64,000 nt of DNA from Listeria monocytogenes. GTDB lineage: Bacteria > Bacillota > Bacilli > Lactobacillales > Listeriaceae. The stretch is taken from NCBI RefSeq assembly GCF_041765605.1, contig NZ_CP168900.1:2062001-2126000 (forward strand), given 5' to 3'. The translations under genes and the position numbers were made by a program. This document shows positions 19,456 to 27,276 of this stretch, piece after piece (position 1 is the stretch's first letter; each line of letters opens with the position of its first letter). The notes beneath the pieces were generated by a model. The model saw nothing but the letters and a program-made list of their open reading frames with translations. It had not been told where the DNA came from and did not search any database.

Positions 19456-20520
19456 TTAAATTTTGGATTTCGTTATTTGGTCAAATTCTGGAAAAGCGGA
19501 TACTTCTAAATTAATTCCTTTTTTCTTGGAAATTTCAAAGGATAATAAATGAACCGGGATAGTCATAAACAGCGGCGTCAGAAGTTCTGCTGCCCGCACA
19601 CCGAGTAATAAATCATCTGTCTTTTCCCCGCCTGCATCCGCATAAAATGTTCGGATTTTCTTTACATGGCCTTGTAAAAATTGTTTTAATTTTTCTGCGC
19701 GGTCTTCTAGTAAGCCTTGAGGTTCAAGGAAGATAATATAGTCTTGCTCGGATAAACCTATATAAGGTCCGTGCATATATTCTTCTAACTCCTTACCAAA
19801 AGCTGTAATCCGGATGGTTTCTGTTACTTTTGTTTCTCCTTCACGCGCTACACCATAAGCGGCGCCGTATCCTATGAAGAAAACTCGTTCCGCTTCCATC
19901 AATTCCTGTGTATGCGCATCTACCCAAGCTGCTGATTTCTCTACTACTTTTGGCAAATGACTGGTGATTTTCTTCAACTCCGCGATTTCTGACTGATAAG
20001 CCGCTTCCGATATTTTTTCTTGTAAAAGGGCTAGCTCAAGCGCCATTAAATTCAACATGAGAATGGTTGCGCTATAGCCAAGCGTGACATATGGCATCTC
20101 TTCTATGCCCATTCCGAGATCAATTGCCCGCGTACTTTCTTTAGCAATCGGGCTTGTTAAGTCGCTCGTTAAAGTGAAAACAATGCCACCTTGACGTTCA
20201 ATTTCTTTTACGAGATGAATAGTGGAATAACTGTGCCCACCTTGTGATATAGCGATATATAAGGTGTTTTTGTTTAAGTGAAGCATGTAATTTCCTGCAG
20301 TAGACGGTTCTTCCACATATACGGGAATAGCGAGTTTATCTGACATATATAACTGCGCTGCGAATGCCGCATTAGAACTAGAACCTGTTGCAAAAATAAC
20401 GATTGCTTGATAGTCCACTTTCTCCATTTGAATGACCTTTTGTAAAAGTTCTTTTCGACTTCGGATGATATTTTCATAAACGCTTTGTTCCGACCGGATA
20501 TAATAATCCATGTTTTTCAT
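19456..20520 (-). CDS. SIS-domain sugar-phosphate enzyme, GfrE-like deglycase candidate
   Basis: A 354-residue protein with two SIS domains. The first carries VIFATGSSSNAAFAAQLYMS and YIAISQGGHSYSTIHLVKE. The second has AERVFFIGYGAAYGVAREGE, followed by the EYMHGPYIGLSEQDYIIFLE segment typical of GlmS C-terminal-type isomerase/deglycase domains. No glutaminase domain is present. In the Salmonella gfr and enterococcal clusters, a mannose-family PTS is paired with two such proteins that deglycate glucoselysine-6-P and fructoselysine-6-P. This gene with its neighbour reproduces that pairing. Start ATG has AGGTG upstream; an ATG three codons later is possible. Confidence 0.72.
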   Translation of the reverse strand: MKNMDYYIRSEQSVYENIIRSRKELLQKVIQMEKVDYQAIVIFATGSSSNAAFAAQLYMSDKLAIPVYVEEPSTAGNYMLHLNKNTLYIAISQGGHSYSTIHLVKEIERQGGIVFTLTSDLTSPIAKESTRAIDLGMGIEEMPYVTLGYSATILMLNLMALELALLQEKISEAAYQSEIAELKKITSHLPKVVEKSAAWVDAHTQELMEAERVFFIGYGAAYGVAREGETKVTETIRITAFGKELEEYMHGPYIGLSEQDYIIFLEPQGLLEDRAEKLKQFLQGHVKKIRTFYADAGGEKTDDLLLGVRAAELLTPLFMTIPVHLLSFEISKKKGINLEVSAFPEFDQITKSKI

Positions 20521-20532
20521 TTTTTCACCTAC

Positions 20533-21354
20533 TTATTTTAATAGACCTGTGAACGCTCCTAAAATCCCAATTCCTGCGATTAATAACAGAATCCAATGTG
20601 CTTTTAGTCCTTTTTTATCTAACCAGAAAATAAAGAAGGTGAAGCCAAGTGCTAGGATTCCTGGGACGATACCGTCAAAAACACTTTGAATCGTTACTGC
20701 ATCATCACCAGAGCCAAATTTCATTGGCATATTAATATTCACCATCGTGGCGACCATTGCACCAACTACAGCCAGCCCGATAACCGAAGCACCATAAGAG
20801 AGTTTATCCATTAATCCAGTTTTTTGAATTTTTTCGATAAAATTAGCTCCGATATTGTAGCCAATAAATAATCCATAATAACGAGTCAGAATAGCTGGAA
20901 TATTGAAAATAAGAAGGAACAAAATCGGCCCTAACATATTTCCTTGAAGCGCTAAGGAAGTTCCAATACCTGTAGCGATAACGCGTAAAGTTCCCCAGAA
21001 GAACGAATCTCCAATCCCACTCAGCGGTCCCATTAACGCTACTTTTATATTGTTGATGGAGTCTGTGTCAAAGTCTTTATCTTTCGCAGATTGTTCCTCC
21101 ATCGCAATCGAAATCCCGAGCGGAAAAGTGGAAAGCCACGGTGTTACGTTATAAAATTCTAAATGCCTTTGATAAGAAGAAATTCGTTTATCTTTATCAT
21201 TTTTAAAAATTTTGTTTAAGGCTGGTAGCATGGAAAATCCATAACCGAGATTGGATTGTCGTTCGTAGTTCCATGACCATTCCATCGTGAACGAGCGCCA
21301 GAAAACTTTCATTAAGTCTTTTTTTGTTAATACGTCAGAACTCTTCATCTTCAT
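20533..21354 (-). CDS. PTS mannose-family EIID membrane component
   Basis: A 273-residue EIID subunit. The cytoplasmic N-terminal half has LMKVFWRSFTMEWSWNYERQ, GYGFSMLPALNKIF, FYNVTPWLSTFPLGISIAME and MGPLSGIGDSFFWGTLRVI. The C-terminal half has several hydrophobic segments ending AHWILLLIAGIGILGAFTG. With EIIC it forms the sugar-translocating membrane unit. Its start overlaps the end of the EIIC gene by 20 bp (alternative ATG two codons in), indicating translational coupling. Confidence 0.93.
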   Translation of the reverse strand: MKMKSSDVLTKKDLMKVFWRSFTMEWSWNYERQSNLGYGFSMLPALNKIFKNDKDKRISSYQRHLEFYNVTPWLSTFPLGISIAMEEQSAKDKDFDTDSINNIKVALMGPLSGIGDSFFWGTLRVIATGIGTSLALQGNMLGPILFLLIFNIPAILTRYYGLFIGYNIGANFIEKIQKTGLMDKLSYGASVIGLAVVGAMVATMVNINMPMKFGSGDDAVTIQSVFDGIVPGILALGFTFFIFWLDKKGLKAHWILLLIAGIGILGAFTGLLK

Positions 21355-22153
21355 AATTTATACCTCCATCATTCGCAAGTGCTGGCTCTGTATTCGTATT
21401 CTTCGGACCATTGTCATTTTTAAGCGTTGCATAACCAGTTAAAATTAGCGCTAAACATGCAGCGAAAATCGCTACGCCTGTTACAGGAACTTTTAAATAA
21501 ACAGCTAATGCGAAGCCAAATACGAAAAATACGGCATTCTTTTTGTTCACCATTAATTTTAGAAGTAAAGCAAAACCATATGCTGGCAGTAAACCTGTCG
21601 CAATTCCAAGTCCTGTTATAACGAAAGCCGGGATGGCATCAAGTACGTTTTGGATGACTGGGCTTCCGACTAGATAGGACGTTGCGACAATAATACCAAT
21701 TGGTAAGTTGATCGATAAAAATCCACCGAGCAGTTGCATTCGACTGATTCCTCGCGAATTACCCTCGAGTGCGTATTTATCCGCTTTATGCACAAAGTAA
21801 GGTAATACGAAAATGAAGCATAGATTTTTAACGACAAGTACAAGGGAAGCAATCGGAATTCCAAGTGCTAATGCTACCGCTGTACTCTCGCCAGTCGAAA
21901 TCGCAAAGGCTGTTCCTAGTATACTTCCTGAAATAATTTCTGGAGGAATAGATGCTCCGATAGAAAAAGATCCTACAAAAGCTAATTCCAAAGTTGCTCC
22001 CATAATAATCCCCATTTGTACATCACCCATGATAAGTCCGGCGAGTGTACATGTTACCAGTGGTCTTGATAGCATCGATGAACCAAATAAATACTCTCCA
22101 TTTGCAAGCATTGCTGCAAGTGCAAGCAAAATCGCTGTTCCAAACTGTTCCAT
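21335..22153 (-). CDS. PTS mannose-family EIIC membrane component
   Basis: A 272-residue polytopic membrane protein with multiple hydrophobic segments, starting MEQFGTAILLALAAMLANGE. Family motifs are LVTCTLAGLIMGDVQMGIIM, GATLELAFVGSFSIGASIPP and ISGSILGTAFAISTGES, the EIIC-Man/sorbose signature with the conserved Glu. The C-terminal tail is hydrophilic and unusually rich in Asn/Asp (NDNGPKNTNTEPALANDGG). It sits between EIIB and EIID genes with overlap to EIID. Confidence 0.93.
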   Translation of the reverse strand: MEQFGTAILLALAAMLANGEYLFGSSMLSRPLVTCTLAGLIMGDVQMGIIMGATLELAFVGSFSIGASIPPEIISGSILGTAFAISTGESTAVALALGIPIASLVLVVKNLCFIFVLPYFVHKADKYALEGNSRGISRMQLLGGFLSINLPIGIIVATSYLVGSPVIQNVLDAIPAFVITGLGIATGLLPAYGFALLLKLMVNKKNAVFFVFGFALAVYLKVPVTGVAIFAACLALILTGYATLKNDNGPKNTNTEPALANDGGINYEDEEF

Positions 22154-22175
22154 AATTTATCCCTTCTTTCGTCTT

Positions 22176-22643
22176 TTATGCTTCAAAGGTTACTTTTTTC
22201 TCGTTAGGCACTTGTTGCATAAATACATCTACCTTTTCTTTTTGAAGTTCTTTTAACTTCGCTACTTCTTCAGGTGTTAAATTGATTGCTTTGGAAAAAT
22301 TGGCTGTTCCTTCTCTTTGCTTTGTTCCGCCTAGATTTAACATCGGGATTTTACCATTCGTGCCATGGATTAATTTGTAAGCGTCTTCAACCGATTCAAC
22401 AACAATAAGCATGTTGTATTTGTCGGTGACGCCGGAATTAATTGCTTCGATGCTTTCATCGATACTTTTCATGACTAGTTTTGCCGCCTCGGGTTTAGCG
22501 AGACGTATTGCCGACTTACGGAAATCGTCCGCCGCTACCCCATCATTTGCCACTAAAATTGTATTTACATCTAAAGCATTAAACCAAGATACAGCTACTT
22601 GTCCATGTAGTAAACGATGGTCTACTCTTAGAAATTGAATCAT
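22176..22643 (-). CDS. PTS mannose-family EIIB component
   Basis: A 155-residue cytoplasmic EIIB of the mannose/sorbose type. The phosphorylated histidine is expected to be His13 in MIQFLRVDHRLLHGQVAVSW. INSGVTDKYNMLIVVESVED and IPMLNLGGTKQREGT are also typical. I chose the ATG at 22643, since GGAGGAAGA lies just before it; the longer frame would start inside that site. It lies 19 bp after the second GntR gene and is the first structural gene of the operon. Confidence 0.93.
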   Translation of the reverse strand: MIQFLRVDHRLLHGQVAVSWFNALDVNTILVANDGVAADDFRKSAIRLAKPEAAKLVMKSIDESIEAINSGVTDKYNMLIVVESVEDAYKLIHGTNGKIPMLNLGGTKQREGTANFSKAINLTPEEVAKLKELQKEKVDVFMQQVPNEKKVTFEA

Positions 22644-22662
22644 TTTTTCTTCCTCCTTCGTA

Positions 22663-23364
22663 TTAGTTAAAATCAACTACATATTTGGTCGACTCAGCAT
22701 CTTCATAATGATATTGGATGGCAATTGGCATCTCGTTTTCTGCATAAAAGACACTACTCAATTTGAAAACAGGATCATTTTCGTCTACATGCATATTTTT
22801 GATTTGCTCATTCCCAGCTAAAATAAGTTGAAGTTCCTGCTCAAGCTCAAATAATTTATATTTACCTGAATTAACAAGCTCAATAATATTAATAATTTGA
22901 AAATCCTTTGCTTGTAAATCAGGGTATAAACTTAGTGGTAAAATTAAGCGATCTAGTGTGACACCATGCTCACTTTTTTGGACAAACTTGATAGAATACA
23001 CAAGTTCATTCTCTTTTATACCAAACTTCTCTGCGTAAAATTTCCCAGCTTTACGGATGTAAAAGTCTTTAATGTCTTTTTTCAGATTTTCATTGGTATC
23101 GGTTTTCATAACACCTGTCATTTCTAAAATGTTCTGAGCTGTTAGTTTTGGTTGGACGTATAGCCCAACACCGTTTTTACGAACAACTAAACCTTCTTCG
23201 ACTAATAAATCTACCGCGCGGCGAATCGTTGTCCGACTACTAGAAAAAATTTCTTGCAAGGCTGTTTCGTTCGGCATTAGCATTCCCGGCTTATATTCAT
23301 CGCGATTAATACTATCTTTTATTTCTGAAGCTATTACTTCAAAAAGTGGCTTTTTAGCTCCCAT
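22663..23364 (-). CDS. GntR-family regulator with UTRA domain (second of two)
   Basis: A 233-residue regulator. The N-terminal winged helix has PLFEVIASEIKDSINRDEYK and the recognition region NETALQEIFSSSRTTIRRAV (about residues 30-50). The remaining part is a UTRA effector domain, which in this family binds sugar phosphates or amino-sugar phosphates. I chose the ATG at 23362-23364 because GGAGG lies 8 bp upstream; an ATG three codons earlier abuts it. Only one base separates it from the preceding GntR gene. Two non-identical GntR/UTRA regulators in tandem could form a heterodimer or sense two related substrates. Confidence 0.87.
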   Translation of the reverse strand: MGAKKPLFEVIASEIKDSINRDEYKPGMLMPNETALQEIFSSSRTTIRRAVDLLVEEGLVVRKNGVGLYVQPKLTAQNILEMTGVMKTDTNENLKKDIKDFYIRKAGKFYAEKFGIKENELVYSIKFVQKSEHGVTLDRLILPLSLYPDLQAKDFQIINIIELVNSGKYKLFELEQELQLILAGNEQIKNMHVDENDPVFKLSSVFYAENEMPIAIQYHYEDAESTKYVVDFN

Positions 23365-23365
23365 T

Positions 23366-24097
23366 TCACTCATCCTCCAAGTAATCAAAGATGTTTTTCG
23401 CATTGATTTTGTATTTAATTTGATTACCAATTAGATATTGTTTACTGTACTCAAAAGGTTCATCATTTTGATCAAATGCTTTACTCACTACTTCAAAAAG
23501 TGGCGTGTGTAGTGGTACCTTTAACGCTTCTGCTAGCTTTTCATTCGCTGATACATAGCGCAATTCTTCGCGCCCGTAGGTAGGTTTAATAGCAAACTGC
23601 TTTTCTAACACATTGTATAGCGAGGAATTATTTAAATCGATTTTCTCAATACCAGCAAATCTCGCGCTATCAATAAAAGATATTTCATAAGAAAACGGCT
23701 TATTATCAACTATTCTTCGACGAACTAATTTAAACACCGGCTTATCTTCGCTTAAGTTTAAAAAGTGATTCACCTCGTCTTTGCCAGCTACTATTTCTTG
23801 TGACATTACTTCTACTTTTTGTTCTCCCGGCAATTGGCTGCTCATGGAATTCATTTGCAAAATATTGATTGTTTGCTTTTGATTGATTTCGATTCCTTTT
23901 CGGTTTCTTTTTTGGATGACCGCTTCTTTTTCAAGGGTATCAAGTGACCGTCTGAGTGTAGTTCTACTGACACCTAGTTCGTTTTCAAGCGCACGTTCTG
24001 ATGGGAAACTTGTTTCTCCGGCTGCTACTTTTTCTTGGATAAGCTGTCTTAGTTGTTCTTCACTTTGCACTGCTGGCGACAAGTCTTTATATTCCAT
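23366..24097 (-). CDS. GntR-family regulator with UTRA domain (first of two)
   Basis: A 243-residue regulator. The N-terminal winged HTH contains FPSERALENELGVSRTTLRR (about residues 36-55), followed by a UTRA ligand-binding domain with KPVFKLVRRRIVDNKPFSYE and HTPLFEVVSKAFDQNDEPFE. It opens the PTS operon, so autoregulation through the promoter at 24178-24206 is likely. The UTRA domains of both regulators end in similar motifs (Glu/Asp-Pro-Phe then a KY near the C-terminus), suggesting an old duplication with large divergence. It has AGAGGTGG as ribosome-binding site. Confidence 0.87.
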   Translation of the reverse strand: MEYKDLSPAVQSEEQLRQLIQEKVAAGETSFPSERALENELGVSRTTLRRSLDTLEKEAVIQKRNRKGIEINQKQTINILQMNSMSSQLPGEQKVEVMSQEIVAGKDEVNHFLNLSEDKPVFKLVRRRIVDNKPFSYEISFIDSARFAGIEKIDLNNSSLYNVLEKQFAIKPTYGREELRYVSANEKLAEALKVPLHTPLFEVVSKAFDQNDEPFEYSKQYLIGNQIKYKINAKNIFDYLEDE

Positions 24098-24177
24098 ATT
24101 TCCACCTCTTTTTTCAAATCATCTATCTATTTCACTTTTTAAAAAGATACAGCTTTAAACATTTTTAATACCACTTT

Positions 24178-24206
24178 ATTGTAAACGGTTGCATTTTGTT
24201 TGTCAA
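24178..24206 (-). promoter_or_regulatory. promoter of the mannose-family PTS operon
   Basis: On minus, TTGACA (24201-24206), a 17-bp spacer and TACAAT (24178-24183). The spacer and -10 are overlaid by a cre match, which implies catabolite repression at initiation. Confidence 0.75.
24180..24193. promoter_or_regulatory. cre site over the PTS operon promoter
   Basis: TGTAAACGGTTGCA matches TGWAANCGNTNWCA at 13 of 14 positions and overlaps the -10, the usual place for CcpA to block RNA polymerase. Confidence 0.75.
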
Positions 24207-24220
24207 TAGTCTTTTTACAT

Positions 24221-24262
24221 AAAAAAAAGCATGAGTCAGATTTTTCCATCCAACTCATGCTC
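24221..24262 (-). terminator. terminator of the aldo/keto reductase gene
   Basis: On minus, GCATGAGT (24253-24260) pairs with ACTCATGC (24229-24236), followed by eight T residues (24221-24228). Confidence 0.88.
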
Positions 24263-24269
24263 CATTTGA

Positions 24270-25265
24270 TTATTTAGTTGTAGGTAGCGCTCCAACTACT
24301 GGGTGCGGAATATATAATTCTTCTAGATAGTTAACCTCCGCTGCCGTTAATTGAATATTTAGCGCCTCTACCGCGCTTTCCAGATGACTTTCTTTTTGCG
24401 CACCGATGATCGGCGAAGTGATTTCATCTTTATTTAATAGCCACGCTAAAGCAATTTTATCTCGAGATACTTGGTGTGTTTCCGCAAGTTCAGCCACACG
24501 TTCAATAATACCTCTATCTGCATTCATCATGTCATCGTATTTGGATTTTTGAACTGGATCCGTTTCGGAACGATTGGTTGTTTCATTCAAATCTCGCGTT
24601 AATCGTCCTGATGCTAGCGGGCTGTATGGTGTAATCGCAATTTTTTCATCGCGACAAAACGGAATCATTTCTCGCTCTTCTTCCCGGTAAATCATATTAT
24701 AATGATTTTGCATGGAAACGAATTTTGTCCAACCATTTCTCTCTGCGACGCGTTGTGCTTTTTGGAACTGCCAAGCATACATCGCACTCGCTCCAATGTA
24801 ACGCGCTTTCCCGGACTTAACGACATCGTGTAAAGCTTCCATCGTTTCTTCAATCGGCGTATTTTCATCAAAACGGTGAATGATATATAAATCCACATAA
24901 TCTGTTTCTAAGCGTTTTAAACTATGGTCGATTTCACTCAAAATGGTTTTCCTGGATAAGCCACCACTATTCGGGCGATCCGGGCGCATTGTTTGTTGCA
25001 CCTTGGTCGCTAAAACAACATCATCGCGGTTAGCATAGTCTTTTAGTGCACGTCCAACGATTTTTTCACTCTCACCATAAGAATAAATATTCGCAGTATC
25101 AAAGAAATTTATGCCTAAATCGAGTGCTTTTTTTATGATAGGGCGACTGTTCGCTTCGTCCAAAACCCATTTATGAATCCATTTGTCTTTATCACCGAAC
25201 CCCATTGTTCCTAAACAGATTTTTGAAACATCCAAGCCAGTGTTGCCAAATTTAACATATTCCAT
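24270..25265 (-). CDS. aldo/keto reductase
   Basis: A 331-residue NADPH-type oxidoreductase of the AKR superfamily. The TIM barrel starts EYVKFGNTGLDVSKICLGTM. The catalytic tetrad is visible: Asp and Tyr in GINFFDTANIYSYGESE, Lys in DVVLATKV, and His in DLYIIHRFDENTPIEE. A cofactor-binding region near the C-terminus is SPIIGAQKESHLESA. Substrate is unknown; family members reduce aldehydes such as methylglyoxal. It stands alone, with its own terminator, behind a promoter with a 19-bp spacer of the kind MerR regulators activate, which suggests induction by a reactive electrophile. Confidence 0.9.
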   Translation of the reverse strand: MEYVKFGNTGLDVSKICLGTMGFGDKDKWIHKWVLDEANSRPIIKKALDLGINFFDTANIYSYGESEKIVGRALKDYANRDDVVLATKVQQTMRPDRPNSGGLSRKTILSEIDHSLKRLETDYVDLYIIHRFDENTPIEETMEALHDVVKSGKARYIGASAMYAWQFQKAQRVAERNGWTKFVSMQNHYNMIYREEEREMIPFCRDEKIAITPYSPLASGRLTRDLNETTNRSETDPVQKSKYDDMMNADRGIIERVAELAETHQVSRDKIALAWLLNKDEITSPIIGAQKESHLESAVEALNIQLTAAEVNYLEELYIPHPVVGALPTTK

Positions 25266-25300
25266 TCAAAACCCTCCTAGTTAATTTCTAGTACTATTAC

Positions 25301-25331
25301 AGCATAAACCTTGAAGCCCACTCCAAGTCAA
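25301..25331 (-). promoter_or_regulatory. MerR-type promoter of the aldo/keto reductase gene
   Basis: On minus, TTGACT (25326-25331) and TATGCT (25301-25306) are separated by 19 bp. The spacer contains the dyad CTTGGAGTGGGCTTCAAG (25310-25327). Over-long spacers with a CTTGNAGT/ACTNCAAG dyad are characteristic of MerR-family activated promoters. No MerR gene lies in this window. Confidence 0.65.
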
Positions 25332-25341
25332 CCTTTAACTA

Positions 25342-25375
25342 TAAAAAAATCTCCCGGGAAATCCGAGAGATTTTT
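25342..25375 (-). terminator. terminator of alsS
   Basis: On minus, AAAATCTCTCGG pairs with CCGGGAGATTTT (12 bp, one G-U) around a short loop, followed by T residues. Confidence 0.85.
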
Positions 25376-25381
25376 AACGTT

Positions 25382-27079
25382 TTAATAAAATTGGTCAGGT
25401 AGTAAAGTTTCGCCGAGTTTGATGTTATCACGGTAATCAATTGGAATATCTACAACGACGGGACCTTCTGTTTCAAGCGCTTCTTTTAATACATCAGAAA
25501 GTTCTGCTGGATTTGTTACGCGAAGACCTTTTGCTCCGAAACTTTCTGCAAATTTTACGATATCAACATTGCCAAAACGAACAGCTGCTTCTTTGCCGTA
25601 TTTCATTTTTTGTTGGAAAGCAACCATGTCATAGCTTCCGTCATTCCATACAAGGTGCACAAGTGGCGCACGCAAGCGGACAGCTGTTTCTAATTCCATT
25701 GCGGAAAATAGGAAGCCACCGTCACCAGAAATCGAAACCACTTTTTCACCCGGATGTACGAGTGTTGCAGCAATTCCCCAAGGAAGCGCGACACCGAGCG
25801 TTTGCATACCGTTGCTGAAAAGCAGACGGCGTGGTTCATAAGAGCGGAAATGACGCGCCATCCAAATATAATGTGAACCAACATCGACCGTCACAGTTAC
25901 GTTGTCATCAATTGCCGAACGTAGCGTTTGAATGACCGACAAGGGATGTACCCGGTTAGTTTCATCACTTTCTGGCGGAACATCTCGTTCTTCTAATTGG
26001 GCGTGAAGTTCTTTTAATGTTTCTAGTTCTTTATCCGCTAATTCCAAACCGCTAAATTTCGCATTTACACGGTCTAAAGTAAGCGCGATGTTTCCAACTA
26101 GCTCTGTCACCGGTTGATAATAATGATCGATATCAGCTCGAATGTCGTCTAAATGCACAATCGTTCTATCGCCAGAGGCATTCCAAGCTTTTGGATCGTA
26201 TTCAATCGGATCATAGCCAACCGTAATAACTAAATCCGCTTTATTCAATAAAATATCTCCTGGTTGGTTGCGGAATAGACCAACACGTCCAAAGAAGTTA
26301 TCTTCTAAATCGCGTGAAATGACACCAGCTGCTTGGAAAGTTTCTACTACTGGGATGCTTGTTTTTTGGAGTAAGCGACGAATCGCGCCAGTTACTTCCG
26401 GGCTAGATGCTCGCATACCTAATAGCAATACCGGTAATTTCGCTTTTTTCAAACGGGCAACGAGTTTCGCAACTTGTTCTTTGGAAGCAGGACCATTTTC
26501 TGGTTTAGCAAGTGGGCGAATCGCTTTTACTGGTACGTTTGGTTCATTCACGATATCTTGTGGCAAACTGACAAAAGCAGCGCCTTGGTTTGGTTCTGCT
26601 GCCGAGCGAAAAGCGTTAGTGATTGCTTCTGGAATACTTTCAGCGTGAACTACTTCTTCGCTATATTTTGTAATTGGACGAAAAAGTGCTGCATTATCCA
26701 TTGATTGGTGGGTTCTTTTTAGGCGGTCTTGTCTAGTTACGTTTCCAGCAATCGCAACGACTGGATCTCCTTCAGCAGTTGCTGTTACAAGTCCAGTGGC
26801 AAGGTTTGATGCGCCGGGGCCACTAGTTACAAGTACAACACCAGGTTTCCCAGTTAGACGACCGATAGCAGCAGCCATAAACGCCGCATTTTGTTCATGA
26901 CGACTGACAATTAATTCTGGTCCGCGTTCTTCCATCACATCGAAAACTTTATCAATTTTCGCTCCCGGAATCCCGAATACATGCGTAACACCTTGATTAA
27001 TTAAGCTGTCTACAACTAAATCTGCTCCTGATTTCCCTTGTGTTATTACTTTTTCTTGGTCTTTTTCTAGTTTCGCCAT
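25382..27079 (-). CDS. alsS: catabolic acetolactate synthase
   Basis: AlsS joins two pyruvates to acetolactate for acetoin formation. The 565-residue protein is ThDP-dependent: catalytic Glu in [18 protein letters not shown], then [17 protein letters not shown], and the ThDP-binding [18 protein letters not shown] with its downstream Asn (WNDGSYDM). Unlike IlvB it has [20 protein letters not shown] in the substrate region, typical of catabolic, FAD-independent enzymes, and no small subunit gene. I chose ATG 27079 because AAAGG lies 9 bp upstream; the ATG at 27088 abuts it. It is monocistronic, with a promoter sharing elements with that of alsD. Confidence 0.94.
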   Translation of the reverse strand: MAKLEKDQEKVITQGKSGADLVVDSLINQGVTHVFGIPGAKIDKVFDVMEERGPELIVSRHEQNAAFMAAAIGRLTGKPGVVLVTSGPGASNLATGLVTATAEGDPVVAIAGNVTRQDRLKRTHQSMDNAALFRPITKYSEEVVHAESIPEAITNAFRSAAEPNQGAAFVSLPQDIVNEPNVPVKAIRPLAKPENGPASKEQVAKLVARLKKAKLPVLLLGMRASSPEVTGAIRRLLQKTSIPVVETFQAAGVISRDLEDNFFGRVGLFRNQPGDILLNKADLVITVGYDPIEYDPKAWNASGDRTIVHLDDIRADIDHYYQPVTELVGNIALTLDRVNAKFSGLELADKELETLKELHAQLEERDVPPESDETNRVHPLSVIQTLRSAIDDNVTVTVDVGSHYIWMARHFRSYEPRRLLFSNGMQTLGVALPWGIAATLVHPGEKVVSISGDGGFLFSAMELETAVRLRAPLVHLVWNDGSYDMVAFQQKMKYGKEAAVRFGNVDIVKFAESFGAKGLRVTNPAELSDVLKEALETEGPVVVDIPIDYRDNIKLGETLLPDQFY

Positions 27080-27122
27080 CGTTATCATCCTTTTGTTATA
27101 TAAATTATTAAAATTTCAATAG

Positions 27123-27232
27123 TACAGTTTTCAAAAATTCTTCATTTACAAGAATTATTATACTACTTAAAAGAATTATTGCAAGGTTCTTGACTCAAAA
27201 ACTGTTATATAATTATATGAAAACTGTTATAT
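27123..27232 (-). promoter_or_regulatory. alsS promoter with three ACAGTTT-type elements
   Basis: On minus, TTGCAA, a 16-bp spacer and TATAAT (27157-27162) lie in the block AAGTAGTATAAT, identical to that at alsD. Upstream are two direct copies of ATATAACAGTTT (27199-27210 and 27221-27232), 22 bp apart, and downstream an inverted AAACTGTA (27123-27130). The two-upstream plus one-inverted-downstream layout repeats that of alsD. Confidence 0.6.
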
Positions 27233-27271
27233 ATAAAAAAAGAAAAGACTTAGATAAACTAAGTCTTTTCT
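27233..27271 (-). terminator. terminator of the ABC importer operon
   Basis: On minus, AGAAAAGACTTAG (27259-27271 complement) pairs with CTAAGTCTTTTCT (27241-27253 complement) around a 5-nt loop, followed by a T-run. It ends just beyond the solute-binding protein gene. Confidence 0.88.
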
Positions 27272-27276
27272 CGCAT

